NCBI GenBank assembly: GCA_950097015.1
Contig: CATNEN010000001.1
Location: 21,381,501-21,445,500, forward strand
DNA length: 64,000 nucleotides
From: Macrostomum hystrix
Lineage: Eukaryota; Platyhelminthes; Macrostomidae
Reading direction: 5' to 3'
The first letter of the stretch is position 1. Every line of letters starts with the position of its first letter. Shown piece by piece: positions 1 through 10,714 of this stretch. A program made the translations under genes and the position numbers. Under the pieces are notes generated by a model. The model was not told where the DNA came from. It searched no databases and saw only the letters and a program-made list of their open reading frames with translations.

Positions 1-779
1 CTGGAGACGGTGGGCGGTGATTGTCCAAATTGAATGAATTTACTGTAGCCGATCGAGACCTTCTACAATAAGACATGAAGCAATTGACTCCTACTTGTGC
101 TGACAATGACCTACTAAAATTTGTCAACGGCATCAAGAAATAAGGACGCTCTTCGTCCTACACCTCCGAAGGTAGTGCTGACGAAGTCAAAACTGGACTA
201 TCGAAAACCTAACGAAAAAAAACTTATGCACACACAATAAATTTATCATTTCGCGATTTCTTAACATGACTCTTATTACCTGTCTACCTGAGCGATTGGT
301 AGCACCCTAATTGGTAGGACTTAGTGCTCTATAATACTCTCTATACTACTGATATACTACCGGTAAGTCATAGCCGAGATAGGGCAAGTAGCCTCTACCG
401 AGCATGTATCTTTCTTTCTTATTGTAACCTATGAAAATCCGACAGATCTAAAAGTCTTGTTTAAGCCGAGAGCATAAATCAAATTTTCCTGAGAAATTTT
501 ATTGCTTCACCCTGTCATTTCAGTTCAAGTCGTAAACCAGAATATTTAGTAGCTCCAGTGTCTAATCTCCTGAACGAAAAATTCTGCTCTGAAGAAGAAT
601 CAAAATTTCCCAAGAGACGAATCGTAAAGTTTCCTGTTCTCACTTTCGAACGATTTATCGCTGTGATGTTGCAACTTCATAAATATCTAAATATTTTTGT
701 ACGTTTCTCGTTCAGCGTTTTGATGCCTTACATACTCGTAAATATGCATTAATTTAAATGTATCATTGTACTCGTAAGT
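1..779. other. AT-rich intergenic sequence, no gene seen
   Basis: No exon-like reading frame, RNA gene or mobile-element end was recognised. The only open frame of note (558-752, +) is short, has no recognisable motif and looks like chance. Confidence 0.5.
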
Positions 780-1615
780 AGGTCAGCGATTAGTAGGTCT
801 TCCACTGCCTCCTCACACTTCAGTAGATGAGCCACTGCCTTCTCGCACTTCAGTAGATGAGCCACTACCTTCTCATACTTCAGTAGATGAGCCACTGCCT
901 ACTCACACTTCTGTAGGTCAGCCACTGCCTTCTCACACTTCTGTAGGTCAGCCACTGCCTACTCACACTTCAGTAGATGAGCCACTGCCTTCTTATACTT
1001 CAGTAGATGAGCCACTGCCTACTCATACTTCAGTAGATGAGCCACTGCCTTCTCACACTTCAGTAGATGAGCCACTGCCTTCTCATACTTCAGTAGATGA
1101 GCCACTGCCTTCTCACACTTCAGTAGATGAGCCACTGCCCTCTCACACTTCAGTAGATGAGCCACTGCCTTCTCACACTTCAGTAGATGAGCCACTGCCT
1201 TCTCACACTTCAGTAGATGAGCCACTGCCTTCTCACACTTCAGTAGATGAGCCACTGCCTACTCACACTTCAGTAGATGAGCCACTGCCTTCTCACACTT
1301 CAGTAGATGAGCCACTGCCTTCTCACACTTCAGTAGATGAGCCACTACCTACTCACACTTCAGTAGATGAGCCACTGCCTTCTCATACTTCAGTAGATGA
1401 GCCACTGCCTACTCACACTTCAGTAGATGAGCCACTGCCTTCTCATACTTCAGTAGATGAGCCACTGCCTACTCACACTTCAGTAGATGAGCCACTGCCT
1501 ACTCACACTTCTGTAGGTCAGCCACTGCCTTCTCACACTTCAGTAGATGAGCCACTGCCTACTCACACTTCTGTAGGTCAGCCACTGCCTACTCAAACTT
1601 CAGTTGGTCAGCCTC
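780..1615. repeat. 30-bp minisatellite, about 27 copies
   Basis: The unit contains cagtagatgagccactgcc followed by an actcacactt or tctcacactt half. It repeats every 30 bases, so two units fill each 60 bases exactly. Units vary by a few substitutions, including a gtaggtcagcc variant at both edges of the array, as expected if the edge copies are oldest. The open frame on the minus strand (10-residue periodic) is a by-product of the 30-nt period. Confidence 0.95.
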
Positions 1616-2018
1616 TATTCTCTCTGGAGACAATGTATTGAAAGCTTTTTTTGGAAATGAAAATTGAAGAGCTTAAGGCTTTAATTTTAGCTTTCTAGGT
1701 GTAAAAATACACAGGTGTATTTCTAAATGGGGAATCGTTCTCTGATTCAGATAACTAAACTACCGTTTTAAAGTCCGTTCGATATCAGACAGCTAGTTGC
1801 GCTATTCCATCTAAAGCAGTAAAGTATCTGATAAATAATTCATAGCTAGAACTACATTTACAAGTGCAGCAACTGTAATTAAAGCTCAATTAGAATCCCA
1901 CCAACTCCATCATCTGGTTGTCTGACCGTATTGACCTAAAAGCCCTATGAATAATAAACAACGACCTCTAAACCTGGACATCTCTTTTAGCTTTAGCCTT
2001 AGTGTGTCTTATGTCTGA
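1616..2018. other. spacer, nothing recognised
   Basis: AT-rich sequence between the minisatellite and a SINE copy. No coding exon or repeat family was identified. Confidence 0.4.
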
Positions 2019-2262
2019 TGTACTGCCGGAGCGTTTGACTCTTTTACCAAGGTTCGATTCCGCGGCGACATCGCATTCATTCGCAGAGAAGGCTTGTTAA
2101 GCATACAATCTACAGCCATGAGGGCCAATCACCAAAGCAGTGAGAGTGGCCACTGCCTGACGATGAGAAAATCAGGGCAGATGTACACACCTGTGTGAGT
2201 GTGTGCCTGTGTCCACAGCCATCCTGCAGTTATTAATTATCATCGCCATTATTGTTTAATTG
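2019..2262 (+). mobile_element. tRNA-derived SINE, family A (copy 1)
   Basis: An intact RNA polymerase III B box (ggttcgattcc) lies near 2050. It is followed by a body shared with the copies at 4.5-4.9 kb and 22.0-22.3 kb (cactgcctgacgatgagaaa, cagggcagatgtacacacc). The copy ends in a tail resembling cagccctcctgcaattatta, here cagccatcctgcagttatta, then AT-rich sequence. The A-box half of the head is degraded, so the 5' limit is approximate. Confidence 0.75.
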
Positions 2263-2411
2263 TAAATTAGCTATGTTGACAGCTAATTAAATTTAACCAC
2301 TCTTTAGATGGGCTATTAAAAGCGAAAAAGTCGCTCGAGGTTGACGAAGCTCGAGCAGTGTGCTCATGCGAAATTGTTAAGCATTTTGGTAGCATTGGCC
2401 GAGCTGTCGGG

Positions 2412-3788
2412 TCAGCGAACCGCCGTATCGAGCACCGCTGCACTCTGCAACACGGCTGCCAGTTTCTCCATCGCGAAAATGATGAACTCCTCGCGGCTCA
2501 ACGCGCCATCACTGGCCCCGTGCAGCTCCGAGTTCGAATCTTCGACAGTTGTCACCGTTGTTGTCATCGTTGTTGTTGTCGTCATTCCTCGGCAACCAGC
2601 CGCTGAGACAACAGCCGCGGCCTCTTCAAGTAGGCGGTCAGCCAGCCGGCCAGGACTGTCCGGTCCCAGAGGCGGTCTGGTGAGCTCACAGCAGCAGAGG
2701 TCCAGCACGGCTGCCGACACGGACAGGCAGTCTTGCCGAGACACCAGACCGTCAGAATCGACGTCGTATAGGCGGAAGAGCCATTCGGCCTGATCGCGCC
2801 GGCTGCCTCGGGTCAGCAGTGCGAGAGCCTTCAGCAGCTCTTCGACTGACACAACACCGTCAGCGTCCTCATCCAGTGTGTTGAAAATGTAGTGTGAGAA
2901 CAGGGTAGCGTTGCCAGTCGGGAACAGCTGGCACATCGCGTCAGTGAACTGGCGTCTCCGGACTTGACCGGACGGGCAGTGCTGCTTCAGCCGGCGGTAG
3001 AGAATCTTCAGCTCGTCAGTGGAGAAGCCTGTCCGGCGCGACAGAGCTTCGAGGCTGGACGGTCGGCGGCCTTGCTGTCGTTGATGGCTGTGCTGGTACA
3101 TGCGCAAGAGGTGCTGCTGCTCCCTCAACTGCATTAACTCCCGACTGGACAGTTCTGAAGCCGGCTGGAAGCAGCTTCGGCAGAGGCGCAGTAGACGGCT
3201 GAGGATACTGGACGATGGTGACGGCTGGTCTCGCCCGTTTCCGATTGCGTCGATGTCAGAGCATGAAGCGCGTGCATTTGCCGCTGCGTCGAGCACGGAA
3301 GATCGGCTCGGCGTTCGCGACTTGCGCTGCTGCTGAATGTTGCTGCTGGACGATGCCGAAGGTTGAAGCTGGCGCTCTTGACGAACAACCTCGGCCAGCT
3401 CCTCTGGCAGTCGTTCCAACGAAAGGCGGATTCCGGAGGACTCCATTAGCGAGACAATCGACGGACGTCGCTGGCGATGTTGCTGCTGGGGCGGCAGGGG
3501 CAACTCACCGACAGCACACGTCTCATCTAGTAGAAGATGGTTGACTGGAGCTCCGCCGCTGGCTGTCGCCGCTGGATCAGTGTTGCAGCAGCTCTGCCGA
3601 CGCCGCATCATCGGATTCCTATGCTGTGCCGACTGACGAAAATAATGAGGCGAATGGTGCTGCTGGTAGAGATGATGCTGCGGCTGCTGAGCTGCAGTCA
3701 GCGAGGCGCTGCCGGCTTGCTGAAGGTTCGCAGCGCACAGCACCTCCCATCCTGCGTCGAGCTGTTTTGTCTGCAGACTCTGCGCCAT
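2412..3788 (-). CDS. intronless EF-hand protein, neuronal calcium sensor / KChIP-like
   Basis: Predicted calcium sensor of 458 residues. The C-terminal ~200 residues resemble the neuronal calcium sensor family, especially K-channel-interacting proteins. The family's degenerate first EF hand is seen as ELKILYRRLKQHCPSG (about residue 260), then FPTGNATLFSHYIFNTLDED. EF2 has a good loop (DEDADGVVSVEE, about 306-317). EF3 is DVDSDGLVSRQD (about 342-353), with D instead of E at position 12. EF4 (about 424-435) keeps only D5, G6, S9 and E12 and is preceded by an insert containing a Thr/Met run. The first ~255 residues are Gln/Ser/Arg-rich low complexity with no N-myristoylation glycine. Known members are about 190-250 residues, so this one is long. 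The start is the ATG at 3788; an in-frame stop lies a few codons upstream. Lack of introns in an intron-rich region suggests retroposition or intron loss. Family placement is fairly sure; the Kv4 role is inference. Confidence 0.75.
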   Translation of the reverse strand: MAQSLQTKQLDAGWEVLCAANLQQAGSASLTAAQQPQHHLYQQHHSPHYFRQSAQHRNPMMRRRQSCCNTDPAATASGGAPVNHLLLDETCAVGELPLPPQQQHRQRRPSIVSLMESSGIRLSLERLPEELAEVVRQERQLQPSASSSSNIQQQRKSRTPSRSSVLDAAANARASCSDIDAIGNGRDQPSPSSSILSRLLRLCRSCFQPASELSSRELMQLREQQHLLRMYQHSHQRQQGRRPSSLEALSRRTGFSTDELKILYRRLKQHCPSGQVRRRQFTDAMCQLFPTGNATLFSHYIFNTLDEDADGVVSVEELLKALALLTRGSRRDQAEWLFRLYDVDSDGLVSRQDCLSVSAAVLDLCCCELTRPPLGPDSPGRLADRLLEEAAAVVSAAGCRGMTTTTTMTTTVTTVEDSNSELHGASDGALSREEFIIFAMEKLAAVLQSAAVLDTAVR

Positions 3789-3794
3789 CACTGA

Positions 3795-4489
3795 TCCTTG
3801 TCAACAGGTCAATGCGCTTTATTCTGGTAAATTTCGCAAGAGACCTGCGGAAGACAGTTCTTATACCTCAACACTTCACGAGTCATCCAATCGTGGGAAT
3901 TTTCCTGATAGTCAACCACCATAACAGCTTTAGGCTGGCTCTGGAACTAGTCCTCTTATACTCTTGTTAAGTTGGGAATATAAATTTTGTTTCTATACAA
4001 GCAGAACTAGGCAATTCGCCAATTGCTGATGAACAATTTCGATTCAAATCCATTTGACCAACCAGTCAAAAACTGCCAGAAATTCAGTTCTTAGCTGTAT
4101 CAGAAGTATGTAGCAATTTGAAAATATATATCATTGAGTTTAATTGCATAGAAATCAGTATACGCAGCACAAAAAACGAAATTAACTTTCTGTTAAATTT
4201 TTTAATATATTGCGCCTCATAAATCCTTTTTAATGCATACTATATTCAGCGACATTTTATTGAATTTCTTTTTCTATAATCCGGAAAATGATTCGGGTTT
4301 AATAGTTACTACTGCCAGTAGGTCAATACGAAAGAGCAATTTTTTAGTAAAGGACGCTCACTTTAATTTCGCAATTTATCGCAATTTTACAGCGGTATAA
4401 AATAATTTGTACATATTATTTATAACCGCATAGAGGGGCCTGTTTGCTATGGATCTCACCATAGAGGTGATGTTGGTGCATGTACGAGC
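3795..4489. other. AT-rich spacer upstream of the EF-hand gene
   Basis: This lies 5' of the EF-hand gene, which reads away to the left, and should contain its promoter. No specific core element was recognised. Confidence 0.4.
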
Positions 4490-4862
4490 CGTACAATAAT
4501 ATTATTAATTACAGGAGGGCTGTAGGCAATGTTACGACATTTGGTGACACTAGACCCGCGGCCAACTAGGAGGCAATTCTTCCCATTTCACTGACTCCTG
4601 AGCACACACGCACACAGATACTGTACGTAGGCACACGCTCATACAGGTGTGTACATCTGCCCTGACTTTCTCATCGTCAGGCAGTGTACACTCTCACTGT
4701 GCCTTGGAGGTTGGCCCTCAAGGGTGTAAATTGTACGACAAGCCCCCAAGCCTTCTCTCCGCGGCTGCGCCCCAAATGAATGTGGCCTCGCCGTGGAATC
4801 GAAGTTAGAGACCTTGGTGCGAGAGGCAAACGCGTTAACCGCTCTGCCACCGACCCCCTATG
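4490..4862 (-). mobile_element. tRNA-derived SINE, family A (copy 2, most complete)
   Basis: Read on the minus strand from 4862. The head has a pol III A box (gtggcagagcggttaacg) and a B-box region (acttcgattccacgg). A body of about 250 bp follows, with ctgcctgacgatgagaaagt and a GTGTGCGTGTGTGCT stretch, then ggtctagtgtcaccaaatg. The tail is cagccctcctgtaattaata, ending in ATT-rich sequence. The tRNA-like secondary structure is only partly preserved and the source tRNA is not clear. The short open frame here is not a gene. Confidence 0.85.
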
Positions 4863-4869
4863 TAGGTAC

Positions 4870-7800
4870 ATGACATCTAACTTGACATTCGACTAAGCTT
4901 GGCCTATCTTGCTATGCACTGGACCAATTTCAGAGGTTTATCGCATCCGATTTATTATTTTGAGCAGCTATTAGCTTCCCAGAGGGATACCGCGAGAGAT
5001 TGAAATCTAATCCAATCTATCGAAGTATCCGTCAGGTACTGACACGGATCGCCACGTGAAGGCTGCTGCTTGTTTGATCCGCAGTATTCCGTAATTAACG
5101 GTATTTTTAGTCTTAGCTCGTCGCTTGAACTCCTACGGTTATTGTCGCAGGAGGGGGGTCCCAAGTATCGGGCTGAGTTTGCAGATCGTCAAGCGGTGCT
5201 TGATCGATGCGCGGAGTTTCAGGAGTGTTTATCACACTTGGCATGAAACTTTTTTCGGATTGGAAACTCAGACTGAAAACGCGTGGGACCTCAAAAGAGA
5301 GCTAGAGTTGAGGCGATGGCGGTTTTATAAGGTGAAGTGAAGCAAACTAGCTCGGCATAGCTCAGACGAGATGCCTGCACAATAGTACAGCTCAAGCTAC
5401 AGACCTGCGATCGATATAAGGTGTCTGCAGAGATCGCCATGGCAACTGAGATGGCGTTGAATTGCAGGATGAAAACCAACTGCTCCTGTGCGCATGCAGC
5501 CGCCCTTCACCACCCCTTTGATATAACTCTCATTGTACATGATTGCTAGACTTTGGAGAGACAGAAATAGAATGCCTAAAGCCATTCACAATTCTGCTGC
5601 TTATTATTATTGGCTGCATGCTACGGGAGTGGAATTGAGATTTTACCTTCACGCTTCTCTGTCGTGGTACATGTATGAGCGGAACTAGTCTAGAAGTACT
5701 ATAGGTATAGAGCCTAAGAGATTAAATTTAGTACGTGACGTTGAGTAGTTGTTAATCGTTAAGTGTTAATTAATATGTAGCAAAAATACAATAATTGAGG
5801 TAGAATTCGCACATAATGAAGATCATTGATGAAAGATACAAAGATACAAAGTGGCTAGCGAAAGGTGCGTTTTAAATAGGCAATAAAACTCCACTTGCCC
5901 TGTACGACTTGTTTATCTTTGTTTGAAGGTGCTTAGTCTAGCAAAACGATTCGATTAATATATAATAGATATTTATATATAACATTCACTAATTTGCCTG
6001 TAAAGCCAATCGTTTATACATGGTAAACATTTCATGGTCTTCTTAAAACCAAGAAGTCGCTAAGATCATCTCTAAGTACGAGCCAGAGTCCTAGTATTTT
6101 GATTTACAAGTCTGAACATAAAATTAAGTACATTCAAACCTTTTGCATACAGTTAAGTTTGCATACGTTTGTCTACATACAACGCATATAACTATACGTA
6201 CTAGTTCTAGCATACATAGATTAAGTACATTTATATTCATTTTCTCTTAGCAGCTAGTTCGACTCAGCTTCCAGCTGCATACCTGATACGTCAATTTCGG
6301 GGTTCATTAGCCTCATTAGTTTCGGGCAAACATAGCAGCGATTTGGGCTCCTTTTGGTGACCTGACCTGGATAACATGCGGAAAAACTTTTCCGAAGCTA
6401 ATACGTAAAGAAAGATATAACGCTCGTAAGTAGTGGCATCGAGAAAAGAACTTGGACAGAGAAGGCGGGACAATAAGTACATAAGTGAATATGATCATTC
6501 TAGAGCTTTCGTAGGATAAGCTTGCTTCTCACTCCTAATCCTATCTTATTCTTAGCAGTAATTTTTTGCTACAACGCAAGCTTTTGCGCTGGAGCAGAAT
6601 GTTAGAAACAATTTTGAGATACGAATTTAAATCCATTTCTTTACGGAATGTAAGAAAGAAATGGTATATTCAAAACATTATCGGGTTTTAATATTTGCTT
6701 TTTGCTATCAGCTTAAAGCACCAAGTTTCTCGAAAAATATAACCTTGTTTTACCCTTTAAAAAAATCTAGACAAAAATTTCAAAATTCGAATTAGTTTGA
6801 AATTTCTTGTTTCGTGGAAATCGCTTAGTGTCTCTGTACACCGAATTATGTAGACTTCACAAAAAGACAATATGTATGAATTTACTTTACTCTAAAATCT
6901 GAATTCCATTACATATAATTTTTTAAGCAGAATTCTTTTTTATTAACTACGAAGCTATTATAGTGCAAGCATACGTTTTTTACTTTACTCTTTCTGGGAG
7001 TGAGCCAGCTTAAAATGTGTCACGATTGTTTATGATGCTCGTTACAATTCACACAATGAAATGCTCATACTTATTTGTTTTGTACTCAGATATGTCCTTT
7101 AGTTATAGACCTATATTTTTCCATGTTGTTTGTCCTAATTTAGTAGTATTCATATTTTTTCTGTTCTTTACAATACATTCTTGAGTCAACAAAGTATTTA
7201 GGCATAGATAATATCTTGCTAAGAGTTTTGCAAAGTTACTGGAACTAATGCAAAGTAATAGGGCTTAGGCCAAAAATCTTACCAAAGGTTTACCATTTCG
7301 GTTTTTTGTAGCAGCAAATTTTAGTTTTAGCAATGTTTATCTGTATAACCATAGCTCCTCATTTAAATGCAAACAAAAATATTTATTATATTCTCACATG
7401 AGTCTAAAATAATAATATTTATGTAGCCTACTAGCCTAGGTGCCCTATGAATGTTAAAGCGTTTTATAAATTTTCTAATAGCCACTTGGCACCTAAATTT
7501 TGTTATAATCTTTAGTTGTATAACGTCTAAAACTTGTACTTTTTTAATATGTACTGGTGAATATAGTTTCTCTCTAGTGTTGTCATATGATTGTGTAGGG
7601 GGTTTGGTTTCCCAAAAAGGTGAGAGTGAGGTGGTGGTTTTCTTTTTATTGATTGTCAATGAGAACATGAGCATAAAGTATTGAAATAAATGATTTCAAT
7701 GGTGGCTCTATATTTATAGATGAAAACATGCATTTCTGATAAGTTCTGGAAAAATGCAGGAGTTTTAACAAAACTGGTGTAATATATATTTTTTAACTTT

Positions 7801-8044
7801 TATATTGTAGAGCATGGTGATGTTATTTACATGAATGATATTTGATTATAGTTATTATGTGCTTTACAGATCAAATGTTCTTAGAGTGGAAGTTTCTGGA
7901 AAAATATAAAAACCTCAATTTGTCGTTTTTTATGGCAAATTTACTGGAATGGCAAGTATAGTACAATGGAAGGTCATGATAAGACGCTACAATTGTATGT
8001 TAGTTGTGTGTCAGTAAAACATGTAAATTACAATTTTGTTTCAG
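4870..8044. other. AT-rich intergenic region upstream of UBL3
   Basis: About 3.2 kb without a supported exon. Open frames near 5.0-5.5 kb, 6.3-6.5 kb and 7.4-7.7 kb carry no recognisable motif or convincing splice context. The UBL3 promoter and any 5' non-coding exon presumably lie here, but none could be pinpointed. Confidence 0.4.
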
Positions 8045-8134
8045 TGTTTGCTCAGAGACACCCTTAGTGATAGCGACTTGATTGCTTTAGACAGTAGCTA
8101 AAAACAGCTTTAAGCACCAACCCTGACCTCTGGA
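8031..8134 (+). promoter_or_regulatory. UBL3 5' UTR with upstream 3' splice site
   Basis: A strong pyrimidine tract and acceptor (caattttgtttcag, AG at 8043-8044) lies 90 bases upstream of the UBL3 ATG, with no strong donor-bounded exon nearby. The first coding exon therefore probably begins at 8045 after a splice. This could be a cis 5'-UTR intron or spliced-leader trans-splicing; the sequence alone cannot separate the two. Confidence 0.45.
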
Positions 8135-9237
8135 ATGGACCGGCCACCGTCACCAACTGTGCCAGCTGAGCGTGTCAACCTGCGCCTACTGCTAGTCACT
8201 GGGGAGACCCATAATTTCCTATTTAATCCGGATGATTGCGCTGAAGAGATCACCGAGTTTGTGTATAATAACTGGCCTGAAGGTGAGGTTACACTTACCT
8301 GAAACCTTAGGGCAGCTTCAATAATATGCTTTTTAAAAATTTAGGTCTGCTTTTCCTCTGAATCTTCAGCTCTCATCTCTCCCTGAATCCTCTGCTCCCA
8401 CCTGTCTCCCTCAGGTTCTCTCCTCCCAGTATCAATATTTTGAAAGACTAGGGCTTGCAATCAAGTACCATTATTTGTCTTTATTCCTCTACTTCTGAAA
8501 AAATCCCTAAATTTATTTTAATAGATTGGTCGCAGGTGCCGCGCCCAGCATCCAACATTTTGCGCCTCATCTACCAGGGCAGATTTCTTCACAGGAGCGT
8601 GACATTGGCAGCGCTGCGACTGCCGGTGGGCAAGACCACCGTCATGCATTTAGTTGCTAGGGAAACTGCGCCAGAGCCTCACAGAGAAGGTAAGTTCCTA
8701 GACAAATCAGAGACTGATGGTGGATGATGACCAATCAGAGACTGATGGTGGGTGATGACTAATCAGAGACTGGTGGTGGGTGGTGACCAACCAGAGACTG
8801 ATGGGGGGTTATGACCAATCAGAGACTGATGGTGGGTGAATGCCAATCAGACTGATGAGACTGATGGAGGGTGATGACCAATCAGAGACTGATGGTGGGT
8901 GAATGCCAATCAGAGACTGATGGTGGCTGATGACCAATCAGAGACTAATGGTTGGTGATGACCAATCAAAGACTAATGGTGGGTGATGACCAATCAGAGA
9001 CTGATGGTGGGTGATGACTAATCAGGTACTGATGGTGGGTATGACCAATCAGGTACTGATGGTGGGTGATGACCAATCAGAGACTGGTGGTGGGTAATTG
9101 ATGTTTTGTTTTTTGCTCTGGCCCAAGCGCGCATCATGCAAACGAGCGAAAATTGATTTTCAGGTGAGAATGGACGCGGTAAAAATGGCGACTCGGGATG
9201 CTGCAGCTGCTGCACATGCTGCTGCACGCTACTATAA
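8135..9237 (+). CDS. UBL3: UBL3, membrane-anchored ubiquitin-fold protein (3 exons)
   Basis: Exons 8135-8282, 8525-8689 and 9164-9237 (stop TAA 9235-9237) join in phase to 128 codons. The product matches animal UBL3 throughout: VNLRLLLVTGETHNFLFNP, the EFVYNNWPEDW segment across the first junction, ILRLIYQGRFLHRSVTL, and GKTTVMHLVARETAPEP. UBL3 has a ubiquitin fold that is not conjugated through a C-terminal diglycine. It is prenylated and tethered to membranes, and the mammalian protein is linked to sorting of proteins into small extracellular vesicles. The tail is CCSCCTCCCTLL, so the CAAX box is CTLL; a final Leu predicts geranylgeranylation, and the upstream cysteines are candidate palmitoylation sites. 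Human UBL3 is 117 residues and ends CCVIL, so this tail is longer and richer in Cys. Donors are ag|gtgagg and ag|gtaagt. A minisatellite fills intron 2. Confidence 0.95.
8708..9100. repeat. minisatellite in UBL3 intron 2 (about 27-29 bp unit)
   Basis: Tandem copies of a unit built from accaatcagagactgatggt and a gggtgatg segment, about 13-14 copies with small length changes. The array starts about 20 bases after the intron 2 donor and ends about 60 bases before the acceptor, so it makes up most of the intron. Confidence 0.9.
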
Positions 9238-9350
9238 TTATAAGCTGTGCACTTTTATTATTGACTTTGACAATTGATGTCTATCGATCTTTTTAGGAGT
9301 ATGTTGTGTCTGGTTTATCGGACGTTGTTTGTACACGTTAAAAACGTTGA

Positions 9351-9356
9351 AATAAA
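9351..9356 (+). terminator. probable UBL3 polyadenylation signal
   Basis: The first AATAAA after the UBL3 stop, 114 bases downstream, in AT-rich sequence. A second AATAAA at 9848-9853 could give a longer 3' UTR. Confidence 0.5.
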
Positions 9357-10714
9357 TATGCGTTTCAAACTAAGTCAGCAAAACAAATATATAGTTTTTT
9401 ATTGTGTTTTTTCGAGTCGCGATTTCAGTTTAATTCTCTTGTGTACACAAAGCAGTGTGTGTATTGCGTCTTTATGCTCCTAACTTCGTGTTTTGCGCTA
9501 GATTTTTGTTAAAAAATTATATAAGTTATTGATTTAGTTTTTAAGTGTTTTTTTCATTGGTTCTGCTTTCAGTTGTTCTAACTGTTGTTTGCTAGCAATT
9601 AATGTGCTTGCTATACTACTTGTATTCGCTTCAGTAGTAGTTGCTACCGATTGCTTTTGCTGCGCACAGTGTCAATTTTACCTAATGAAACCGAAATTGA
9701 TTTTCTCTTCATGGAGCACAGATAGAATAGAATAGTTTTGATTACTTTTTGGATTAACTTATTAGATTCATTAATTTAATTTGAAACTGCAGCTGTACAT
9801 TGCTGTGACTATGTGCATTGTACACAAATGTACATTATATGTACTCAAATAAAAAGTAATATATCGTATCGAATTGCCTAACAATTACTATTTTGTCTTA
9901 TTATCCATGTACATTAATGTCAGAATTCTTTATCTTTTATCGCAAATTACTTATTATATTTGAATCTCAAATGACTTAATCAAAATCCGATCTCTTCTCT
10001 TGAGATCAATGACTGTCGCATCTTTTTTATTTCACTGCAAATTCAGCTGTTTGTTTTTTGTCCTTTTTATGTGTAAACACATTCTCGTGTTTTCGGCCCC
10101 TACTGCCTACTTACAAATCAGTAGTATGAATTCTTTCTTTTCTTAAAAATTTACACTATTAGGAATAGGCTTCTACCTGTAAGGCATTGCACACCTGTCT
10201 TTCAGTTAAATCAAAGAATTGGGTCGATTCGGTAGTTACAGGTATGCCATCTCAAACGCAGTGGCGTAAATTGAGATTAGAACAGTATATCCATCTATTA
10301 AATAGATAGCCTGCACATTGTTATTTGTAATGTTCTTTTTGTGTAAATTATTGTATCATCCAATAAAGTGACCATTCGTTTCTGTCTATGATATATATAT
10401 ATTGTTGCGTTCTGCGAACATATTTATATTGTCCAATTGTCAAGTGTAATTATAGCACGATTTTGACTAATATAGTTATGCAGAAAAATGTTTAGATTTA
10501 AGCACTAAAATGCACACAAATACGAAATTATACTATACTCATTAAAACTGGTACACATTGATTTCATTCTTTGTTTCATTATTAATCCTCAGTAGTTTAA
10601 CTGTTTTGTCAGTCATTGTTGCTATCATGACTTAATATGCCTGTGCCCTAATGTTTACAGTCAGTATTTCTTTGTGTACACGTGAGAAGATTGGCTGCCA
10701 TGATGTAATCGTTC
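9357..10714. other. AT-rich spacer between UBL3 and the 32-bp array
   Basis: Contains further AATAAA motifs (9848, 10361) and a short (TA)n near 10390. No exon or RNA gene was recognised. Confidence 0.4.

Noticed and set aside
2341-3794. Several plus-strand frames opposite the EF-hand gene
   Set aside because: Shadows of a GC-rich minus-strand coding exon with clear family motifs.
4677-4871. 64-codon frame MYLHRGSVAERLTRLPLAPR
   Set aside because: Translation of the tRNA-like head of a SINE.
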